NCBI GenBank assembly: GCA_029780695.1
Contig: JAKOYD010000107.1
Location: forward strand, 1 to 64,000
From: Pseudomonadota bacterium
GTDB taxonomy: Bacteria > Pseudomonadota > Gammaproteobacteria > Burkholderiales > Burkholderiaceae_C
Reading direction: 5' to 3'
Length of the DNA: 64,000 nt
The notes below the pieces were generated by a model. That model was given only the letters and a program-made list of their open reading frames with translations, had not been told where the DNA came from and searched no databases. How positions within the stretch are numbered: the first letter of the stretch is position 1; every line of letters starts with the position of its first letter. The position numbers and the translations under genes are program-made. Below are positions 1-6,792 of the stretch, in pieces.

Positions 1-787
<787 letters not shown>

Positions 788-854
788 GACTTTTCCTTTT
801 TTAATCAACGGGTTGGGCAATGGCACCACAGCTAAACTGGATGCTTGAACAGGA

Positions 855-870
855 CTGTATATCAATACAT
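855..870. promoter_or_regulatory. LexA (SOS) box upstream of recA
   Basis: The 16-bp site CTGTATATCAATACAT matches the CTGT-N8-ACAG SOS consensus with one mismatch (final G to T) and an AT-rich centre. It lies between the divergent recA and marR-like genes, 68 bp from the recA start. RecA regulation by LexA is established; use of this exact site is inferred. Confidence 0.65.
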
Positions 871-919
871 TGAATGACGTAAACAACTTTTTAAGTCAGT
901 TTGCCTTATTATTTTTTGA

Positions 920-1402
920 ATGTCTGACGCCTCGCCCCACGCCATGGACGACCGCTGGCGGCAAAGCCACCTGGGCCGCCTGCTGGGCGAAGCCATGCGC
1001 CGCTTTGACGCCCGCGTGCTGCAGTTGATGACGGCCAGCGACCAGGTGCCGCTGGCGCTGGCCAACCTGGCGGCGCGTGACAAGGTGGGCGCGGCGCACA
1101 TCCACCTCACGCGCCATTTGCCGCTGGCCGGCGCGCGGCTGACCGAACTGGCGCGCATGGCCGGCATGACCAAGCAGGCCATGGGCGACCTGGTGGACCA
1201 GTGCGAAGCCTGGGGCCTGGTGGCGCGCCAGCCCGATCCGCTGGACGCGCGGGCGCGGCGGATCGTGTTCACGCCCACCGGGCTGGACTGGCTGGCGGCG
1301 TTTCGCGCCGCGCTGACGCAGGCCGAGGCCGAATTTCGCGCCGCCGTGGGCGATGACGTGGCCACCGTGGTGGCGCTGGGTCTGGAAGCCTACGCACGCT
1401 AA
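920..1402 (+). CDS. MarR-family transcriptional regulator
   Basis: A 160-residue winged-helix regulator of the MarR type, expected to bind DNA as a dimer and respond to a small molecule. The helix-turn-helix and wing are visible at about residues 75-120 (ARLTELARMAGMTKQAMGDL, then LVARQPDPLDARARRIVFTPTG, the wing with its conserved DxRxR-like run). It is divergent from recA and about 100 bp upstream of an independent two-component pair, so its target cannot be read from context. The ATG at 920 has only a weak ribosome site; ATG 944 is a possible alternative start. Confidence 0.85.
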   Translation: MSDASPHAMDDRWRQSHLGRLLGEAMRRFDARVLQLMTASDQVPLALANLAARDKVGAAHIHLTRHLPLAGARLTELARMAGMTKQAMGDLVDQCEAWGLVARQPDPLDARARRIVFTPTGLDWLAAFRAALTQAEAEFRAAVGDDVATVVALGLEAYAR

Positions 1403-1508
1403 CGCGCGCCGCTGGCCTGCGGCAGTTTTTGTCGCGTCGCGCGGCACGGCGCCATCCCGCCTAGAATTTCCCCGCTGCCCCAACCACAAGACCTCGAGGA
1501 GACAAGTG

Positions 1509-2183
1509 ATGCGCATTCTGATCGCCGAAGACGACCAGGTGCTGGCCGATGGCCTGATGCGCAGCCTGCGCAATGCCGGGGCTGCCGTGGACCACGTGGC
1601 CAGCGGTAGCGAGGCCGACACCGCGCTGGTGACCAACACCGAGTTCGATCTGCTGATCCTTGATCTGGGGCTGCCGCGCCTGCACGGGCTGGAAGTGCTC
1701 AAGCGCCTGCGCGCGCGCGGGCAGACGCTGCCGGTGCTGATCCTCACCGCCGCCGACAGCGTGGAAGAGCGCGTCAAGGGGCTGGATTACGGCGCCGATG
1801 ACTACATGGCCAAGCCGTTCAGCCTGCAAGAGCTGGAAGCGCGCGTGCGCGCGCTGACGCGGCGCGGCATGGGCGCGGCCACCTCCACCATCAAGCACGG
1901 CCCGCTCGAATACGACCAGACCGGCCGCGTGGCCAGCATCGACGGCCGCATGGTCGAGCTGTCGGCGCGCGAGCTGGGCCTGCTGGAAGTGCTGCTGCAA
2001 CGCAGTGGCCGGCTGGTCAGCAAGGAGCAGCTGGTCGAGCGCCTGTGCGAATGGGGCGAGGAGGTGAGCAACAACGCCATCGAGGTCTACATCCACCGCC
2101 TGCGCAAGAAGATCGAGAAAGGCCCGATCCGCATCGCCACGGTGCGCGGGCTGGGTTACTGCCTCGAAAAAATTCCAGGCTGA
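1509..2183 (+). CDS. OmpR-family response regulator, TctD-like
   Basis: 224-residue two-component response regulator. The N-terminal receiver domain (about 1-118) has the acidic pair E7/D8-D9, phospho-acceptor D52 in LLILDLGLP, the switch threonine in LILTAAD and the conserved lysine in AKPFSL. The C-terminal winged helix (about 130-222) ends in the typical IATVRGLGYCL. The start is ATG 1509, six bases after GAGGAGA; upstream in-frame codons have no support. A TAGAAT -10-like hexamer lies at 1461-1466. The partner histidine kinase follows after 55 bp, so the two should act together. The TctD/QseB assignment rests on overall similarity. The signal is unknown, although TctDE relatives often control carboxylate uptake. 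Confidence 0.9.
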   Translation: MRILIAEDDQVLADGLMRSLRNAGAAVDHVASGSEADTALVTNTEFDLLILDLGLPRLHGLEVLKRLRARGQTLPVLILTAADSVEERVKGLDYGADDYMAKPFSLQELEARVRALTRRGMGAATSTIKHGPLEYDQTGRVASIDGRMVELSARELGLLEVLLQRSGRLVSKEQLVERLCEWGEEVSNNAIEVYIHRLRKKIEKGPIRIATVRGLGYCLEKIPG

Positions 2184-2187
2184 ATCC

Positions 2188-2240
2188 GGCCCTGACGCTT
2201 GTCTGGAAAGCGTAGACAGCTATAAAAATAGAAGCATTTT
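2188..2240. repeat. Dispersed palindromic element, copy A (between regulator and kinase)
   Basis: An ACGCTT..AAAGCGT stem followed by the AGCTATAAAAATAGAAGC tail that defines this family. It fills the spacer between the response regulator stop and the kinase start, and its end carries the TTG start codon of the kinase. Confidence 0.75.
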
Positions 2241-3693
2241 GGTCAAGATCTTCCAACGCACCCAGCGCTCGCTGTTTGGCGAGATCCTGGACTGGATGCT
2301 GACCCCGCTGCTGTTGCTGTGGCCGATCAGCCTGGCGCTGACCTGGCTGGTGGCACAGAACCTGGCCAACAAGCCGTTCGACCGCGCGCTGGTCTACAAC
2401 GTGCAGGCGCTGGCCCAGCTGATCCAGACGGCGCCACAGGGGCGGGTGCGCTTCAACCTGCCGCAACCGGCCAGCGAACTGCTGCGGGCGGACGATTCGG
2501 ACATGGTTTATTACCAGGTGCTGGGCACGCGCGGCGAATTTCTGTCGGGCGAGCGCGACCTGCCCGCGCCGCCGCGCGCCGACGCCAACCCCGACCCCGA
2601 GCCGGGCGCCGCCGACGAGCCGCACCTGCGCGACGCCGAATTCCGCGGCCTGCCGGTGCGCGTGGCACACCTGTGGGTGCCGGTGGAAGGCTCACCCGCG
2701 CAAGCGCTGGTGCAGGTGGCCGAAACGCGCGAAAAGCGCAGCGTGCTGGCGGCCGAGATCATCAAGGGCGTGATGCTGCCGCAGTTCGCCATTCTGCCGC
2801 TGGCGGTGCTGCTGGTGTGGCTGGCGCTGGTGCGCGGTATCCAGCCGCTGTCAGAGCTGGAGTCGCGCATCCGCGCGCGCCGCCCCGACGACCTGAGCCC
2901 GCTGGACGAAGGCGCGGTGCCGCAGGAAGTGGGGCCGCTGGTCGGCTCGGTCAACGACTTGCTGACGCGGCTGAAGGAATCCATTGCCACGCAAAAACGC
3001 TTTCTGGCCGACGCCGCGCACCAGCTCAAGACGCCGCTGGCCGGCCTGCGCATGCAGGCCGACCTGGCGCAGCGCCAGGGCGCCAGCGAAGACGACCTGA
3101 AGCAGTCGCTGCAACAGATCGGCCATGCCAGCGTGCGCGCCACGCACACCGTCAACCAGCTGCTGGCGCTGGCGCGCGCCGAAGCCAGTGGCACGCTGCA
3201 GGCGCAGCAGCCGTGCGACATGGCGCAGATCACCATCGACGTGGTGCGTGAAGCCGTGCCGCAGGCGCTGGAACGCGCCGTCGACCTGGGCTACGACGGG
3301 CCCGAGCCTGGCGCACCGCACCTGGTGCGGCCGGGCAACCCGGTGCTGCTGAAGGAAATGGTGCGCAACCTGGTCGAAAACGCGCTGCACTACGCGCCCA
3401 CCGCGGGCAGCGCGGAGCCGTCGGTGGTGACGGCGCGCGTGCGCGTGGCCCCGCCCGGCGGCGGCATCGCCATCGAGGTCGAGGACAACGGCCCGGGCAT
3501 TCCGGCGGCCGAGCGCGAGCACGTGTTTCAGCCGTTTTACCGCGTGCTGGGCAATGACGTGGACGGCACCGGCCTGGGCCTGCCCATCGTGCGCGAAATC
3601 GCCCGCCAGCACGACGCCGAGGTCAGCGTGGCCGACGCCCGCCCCGGCCGGCAGCGACCGGGGGCGCGCTTTACGGTGCGTTTTGCGGGGTGA
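2239..3693 (+). CDS. Two-component sensor histidine kinase, TctE-like
   Basis: 484-residue inner-membrane histidine kinase paired with the preceding regulator. A membrane segment lies at about 19-40 and a second at about 177-198, bracketing a periplasmic sensor region. The dimerisation/phospho-acceptor helix has His261 in AAHQLKTPL. The ATPase domain shows an N box (MVRNLVENALHYAP, about 374-387), the G1 box VEDNGPGIP (about 414-422) and a G2 box GTGLGLPIV. The only plausible start is TTG 2239, which has no clear ribosome site because a repeat element occupies the upstream spacer. Translation may depend on coupling to the regulator gene. The ligand is unknown. Confidence 0.88.
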   Translation: MVKIFQRTQRSLFGEILDWMLTPLLLLWPISLALTWLVAQNLANKPFDRALVYNVQALAQLIQTAPQGRVRFNLPQPASELLRADDSDMVYYQVLGTRGEFLSGERDLPAPPRADANPDPEPGAADEPHLRDAEFRGLPVRVAHLWVPVEGSPAQALVQVAETREKRSVLAAEIIKGVMLPQFAILPLAVLLVWLALVRGIQPLSELESRIRARRPDDLSPLDEGAVPQEVGPLVGSVNDLLTRLKESIATQKRFLADAAHQLKTPLAGLRMQADLAQRQGASEDDLKQSLQQIGHASVRATHTVNQLLALARAEASGTLQAQQPCDMAQITIDVVREAVPQALERAVDLGYDGPEPGAPHLVRPGNPVLLKEMVRNLVENALHYAPTAGSAEPSVVTARVRVAPPGGGIAIEVEDNGPGIPAAEREHVFQPFYRVLGNDVDGTGLGLPIVREIARQHDAEVSVADARPGRQRPGARFTVRFAG

Positions 3694-3754
3694 TGCACGT
3701 GCGCCAGCGCTGACGCGTCATCACCATTGGCGTTCGAATGTTTGGAAGCCGTTC

Positions 3755-3931
3755 GCACTGAGCCATTCGACTTCGCTCATGACAGGCTTGTCGAAGTCCA
3801 TGCGCTGTCTGCGGCTTCGACAGGCTCAGCCCGAACGGTTCTTGTCGTTTTGAACGCACTTCAGCATGTTCGCATGGCTGGAAATAGCCTTAAGACTCAG
3901 CCCAAACGGTTCTTATCGTTTTGAACGCACT
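3755..3931. repeat. Intergenic repeat cluster (TTCGACAGGCTCAGC type)
   Basis: The gap between the kinase and the convergent GST gene is filled with repeats. Copies of the TTCGACAGGCTCAG / CTGAGC-type repeat occur at about 3764-3830. A 36-bp direct repeat beginning CTCAGCCC is present at 3825-3860 and 3896-3931 with 34 of 36 bases identical. Short open frames through the region have repeat-derived composition and no sign of being genes. Confidence 0.75.
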
Positions 3932-3937
3932 CTGGTA

Positions 3938-4597
3938 TCAGGCCGGGCGGTACAGGCTCAGCTGCAGCCGCTCGCGTTCCATCGCACGCGCCACGGCGGG
4001 CACCTGGGCGGTGCGCTGCACGTGCGCCCACAGTTCGGGCAAGTCTTCGGGGTTGATGCCGGCGATGGTGCCCCAGCGCAGCAGCGTCAGCGCGTAGGTG
4101 TCCAGCGGACCGCAGTGCACGCCGCCCAGCCAGTCGTGGCCGGCGGCGTGGGCCTTCTTGACCAGCGCCTGCAGCTCGCCCATCAGCGTGCGGTACTGCG
4201 CCACCGCGTGCGCCTTGATGGCCTGCTGCGCCGCCGCGTCGCTGGTGAACTTGTCGGGCATGAAGATGTGCGTGAAGGTGGGATGCACCGTGTTGTTCAT
4301 CCACGCCAGCGCCTCGACGAAGCGGGCGCGCGCCAGCGGATCCTTGGGGATGAAGGTGCTTTCGGGAAACTTGGCGTCGATGTAGGCGATGATGGCCATG
4401 ATCTGCGTGATCACCTCGCCGTCGTCGGCCAGCACCGGCACTTGCCCGCGCGGGTTGATGGCCAGGTACTCGGGGCCTTTCTGCTCGGCCTTGTGCAGCT
4501 TGATGGCCACCGGCTCGAAGGTGGCGCCGGCCATTTCCAGCATGCTGTGCGGCACGAACGAGCAGGCGCCGGAGGCGTAGTAAAGCTTCAGGGTCAT
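3938..4597 (-). CDS. Glutathione S-transferase family protein
   Basis: 219-residue cytosolic GST. The N-terminal thioredoxin-fold half begins MTLKLYYASGACSFVPHSML, matching the beta-class start in which a catalytic Cys or Ser follows the first strand (here Cys11 or Ser12). It continues to NPRGQVPVL, which holds the conserved cis-proline of the glutathione site. The C-terminal all-helical half includes the GGVHCGPLDTYALTLLRW segment. ATG 4597 follows AGGAGACC at ideal spacing. The gene stands alone, convergent with the kinase and separated from it by repeats. The substrate is unknown. Confidence 0.85.
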   Translation of the reverse strand: MTLKLYYASGACSFVPHSMLEMAGATFEPVAIKLHKAEQKGPEYLAINPRGQVPVLADDGEVITQIMAIIAYIDAKFPESTFIPKDPLARARFVEALAWMNNTVHPTFTHIFMPDKFTSDAAAQQAIKAHAVAQYRTLMGELQALVKKAHAAGHDWLGGVHCGPLDTYALTLLRWGTIAGINPEDLPELWAHVQRTAQVPAVARAMERERLQLSLYRPA

Positions 4598-4666
4598 GGG
4601 GGTCTCCTCGGGTTGATCGGTCAAGGTGCGGCAAGCATACCCGCACGCGCGCGGCACGCCAGCGCC

Positions 4667-5359
4667 TCAGTCGCAGTCGCGCAGTTCGCGCTCGCCCAGC
4701 ACGCCGCGCAGCGCGCCGGCCTGCTGGCGCAGCGCGGCGTCGGCGCGGGGCAGGCGCAGCACGTAAGCGGGCGTCTCGCGCCGCTCCGGCACCACGCGGG
4801 CGGTGCGCACGCCTTGGCGAATCAGCTTCTCCAGACCGCGGTCAGCGGCTTCCTGGCTCGAAAACCGGCCCAGCGACAGCCCCGGCTCCATGCCCGGACC
4901 CGGCCGGTCGCTGTCCACGCCCAGGCGGCGCAGCTGGGCCCGCTTGGCGGACACGGCGCTGGCGTCGGCCAGCTTGCCGATGTAGACCATCCAGCGCCCA
5001 GGCACCTGCACCGGGTCGATGCGCCAGCTGCCCGCCGGCAGCGCGGCGGCGGCGCGGCGCAGCGGCTCGAGTTGCCGGTCGTCGAACGTGCCGGCCTGCA
5101 GGCACACGCCGTCGGCCGGTTCAGTGGCGGCCTGGGCCTGCGGCGCGGCCGCGGCGGGCGCCGACGCCGCTGGCGCTGGCGGCGCGCTGGCGCGGCCGGC
5201 GGGCGACAGCTTCAGCGCTTCGGGGCGCAACTGGCGCTGCAGCCGCTCAGGCTCGGTCTGCGCCTGCGGCGCCAGGCCCAGCACGCGCAGCCAGCCCTGC
5301 GACCACGCCAGCCAGCCCAGGTTGGCCGCCAGCAGCAGCACGACCAGCCGGCCGATCAC
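4667..5359 (-). CDS. Membrane-anchored SPOR-domain protein
   Basis: 230-residue protein with one N-terminal membrane segment (residues about 3-22, IGRLVVLLLAANLGWLAW), a proline/alanine-rich linker (about 50-85) and a C-terminal SPOR-like fold (about 85-195: CLQAGTFDD...WMVYIGKLADASAVSAKRAQL...GLSLGRFSSQEAA). SPOR domains bind denuded glycan strands, often at the division septum. The start is GTG 5359, whose bases overlap the stop of the upstream biotin ligase gene (GTGA), indicating translational coupling. In many Burkholderiales a type III pantothenate kinase gene lies between these two; none is present here. A role in cell division or cell-wall maintenance is inferred. Confidence 0.75.
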   Translation of the reverse strand: MIGRLVVLLLAANLGWLAWSQGWLRVLGLAPQAQTEPERLQRQLRPEALKLSPAGRASAPPAPAASAPAAAAPQAQAATEPADGVCLQAGTFDDRQLEPLRRAAAALPAGSWRIDPVQVPGRWMVYIGKLADASAVSAKRAQLRRLGVDSDRPGPGMEPGLSLGRFSSQEAADRGLEKLIRQGVRTARVVPERRETPAYVLRLPRADAALRQQAGALRGVLGERELRDCD

Positions 5360-6165
5360 GCCGCCCCCCGCGGCGCCCCGCCAGCAGGCACGGGCCGCAC
5401 GCTGACTTCGGCGCTGTGCACGCTGCGCAGGCCGCCGTCGGTCTGCACCTGCAGTTCCCCGCCGGGGCCGACGCCGCGCGCCACGCCCTCGCCCCCGTCG
5501 GACAAGCGCACCACCTGGCCCGCCAGCACGTCGCGCGCGGCAAAGCGAGCGGCCAGCGGCGCGAAGCCCTGTTGCTCGAAGGCGCGCACCGTGCGCACCA
5601 GCGGCGCGGCCACGCGCGACAGCACGCCGGGCGCGTCGATGCCCGGCAGCAGTTCGTCCAGCCAGCAGGGCGGGGTGGAAAAGCCTTCGCCCGCCACCGG
5701 TGCGATGTTGATGCCGATGCCGATCACGACATAGCGCGGCGCACTGGCCGCCCCCGCGCCCGCGGTTTCCACCAGGATGCCGGCCAGCTTGCGGCCGCGC
5801 CACCACAGGTCGTTGGGCCACTTCAGGCCGATCTCGTCGTGCAGGCCTTCGGCCACCGCCACCCCGACGGCCAGCGACAGGCCCGACCAGTCGCGCGGCG
5901 CCAGCGGCAGGCCGATCGAAAAGGCCAGCGCGCCGCCCGGCTGCGCGCCGCTGCGCTGCCAGACGCGCCCCAGGCGGCCGCGCCCGGCGGTTTGGGTTTC
6001 GGCCACCAGCAGCGTGGGCGCGTCGTCGCCCGCGCGCGCGCGGCGCATCAGCTCACTGTTGGTCGAATCGATTTCGGCCGCCACCTCGACCCGCACCCCC
6101 GGCAGCAGCGGCGCCAGCTGTGCGCGCAGCGCCTCGACAGGCCAGGGCAGCACCGGGGCAGACAT
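5356..6165 (-). CDS. birA: Biotin--[acetyl-CoA-carboxylase] ligase
   Basis: 269-residue biotin-protein ligase that adenylates biotin and transfers it to the carrier domain of acetyl-CoA carboxylase. Family motifs are intact: DSTN at 33-36, GRGRLGR at 61-67, KWPND at 115-119 and KLAGIL from Lys126, followed by the C-terminal SH3-like segment (DVLAGQVVRLSDGGEGVARGVGPGGEL). There is no N-terminal helix-turn-helix, so it is a monofunctional (group I) ligase rather than the E. coli type that also represses bio genes. It overlaps the SPOR gene by 4 nt and lies 10 bp downstream of the SET-domain gene on the same strand. Confidence 0.93.
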   Translation of the reverse strand: MSAPVLPWPVEALRAQLAPLLPGVRVEVAAEIDSTNSELMRRARAGDDAPTLLVAETQTAGRGRLGRVWQRSGAQPGGALAFSIGLPLAPRDWSGLSLAVGVAVAEGLHDEIGLKWPNDLWWRGRKLAGILVETAGAGAASAPRYVVIGIGINIAPVAGEGFSTPPCWLDELLPGIDAPGVLSRVAAPLVRTVRAFEQQGFAPLAARFAARDVLAGQVVRLSDGGEGVARGVGPGGELQVQTDGGLRSVHSAEVSVRPVPAGGAPRGAA

Positions 6166-6175
6166 GCTCGGTGCT

Positions 6176-6712
6176 TCAGGCCGAGGCCTTTTTGCGCTTT
6201 TTCTTCTTCGGCGGCGTGCGGCCCTCGGCCGTATCCAGGTCGGACGACAGCAGGGTGCCGCGGCAGTTGCGGCTGCCGCACCAGCACGGGTATTCGGCCG
6301 TCAGCTCGGGCGTCAGCGGCTCGTCAATGACCAGGCCGTAGTCGTAGTTCAACTCGTCGCCGGCCTTGATGGCGCGCCGCGCGGTGATGAAAATACGGCC
6401 CCCGTCCTCGTCGGCGATGCAGTTGGGGCTGCAGCTGTGGTTGATCCAGCGCGAGGCGTTGCCGCCGTACAGCGCGTCGATCACGTGGTCCTCGTCGACG
6501 TGGAAGTAGAAGGTGTGGTTGGGATCGTTCGGGTCGTGCGGGTGGCGGCGCTGTGCCTCGTCCCAGCTGATGACCTCGCCCACATATTCGATGATGCGTT
6601 CGCCCTTGGCGATATCGACCAGGGCGAACACGCCCTTGCCGTGCACGCCGCTGCGGCGCACCTGGATGCGGCGGCCGGTGGCCGTTGTTTGGGCGGGGGT
6701 TTTGCTGGCCAC
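6176..6712 (-). CDS. SET-domain protein-lysine methyltransferase
   Basis: 178-residue SET protein, the fold used by S-adenosylmethionine-dependent lysine methyltransferases. HGKGVFA lies at 24-30, the cofactor and active-site motif NHSCSPNC at 91-98, ELNYDYG with the catalytic tyrosine at 120-126, and a post-SET zinc motif CWCGSRNC at 143-150. The tail is a lysine run (PPKKKKRKK) that suggests nucleic-acid association. Bacterial SET proteins are known, but their substrates are mostly undefined. It is divergent from the topoisomerase III gene across a short promoter region and probably heads the birA operon. Domain assignment is firm; the substrate is unknown. Confidence 0.88.
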   Translation of the reverse strand: MASKTPAQTTATGRRIQVRRSGVHGKGVFALVDIAKGERIIEYVGEVISWDEAQRRHPHDPNDPNHTFYFHVDEDHVIDALYGGNASRWINHSCSPNCIADEDGGRIFITARRAIKAGDELNYDYGLVIDEPLTPELTAEYPCWCGSRNCRGTLLSSDLDTAEGRTPPKKKKRKKASA

Positions 6713-6736
6713 GAAAAAAATTTGCTATGTTGAATT

Positions 6737-6766
6737 CGTACGTATGCGTGCGCATGTGCGCGCGCG
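6737..6766. other. 30-bp alternating purine-pyrimidine tract (potential Z-DNA)
   Basis: From 6737 to 6766 every step alternates pyrimidine and purine (CGTACGTATG, then CGTGCGCATG, then TGCGCGCGCG), without exception over 30 bp. Such tracts flip to Z-DNA under negative supercoiling. It lies in the 80-bp divergent promoter region between the SET gene and topB, 26 bp before the topB start. Confidence 0.7.
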
Positions 6767-6792
6767 AGGACTGCAGATTCTAAAGACCGCCC

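Noticed and set aside
3825..3931. CRISPR array from the 36-bp direct repeat
   Set aside because: Only two imperfect copies, one 35-bp spacer, no cas genes; the repeat belongs to the common CTCAGCC-type intergenic family.
3866..5734. A 622-codon plus-strand frame across the GST, SPOR and birA genes
   Set aside because: It is a shadow of three well-supported minus-strand genes and begins in the repeat-filled gap.
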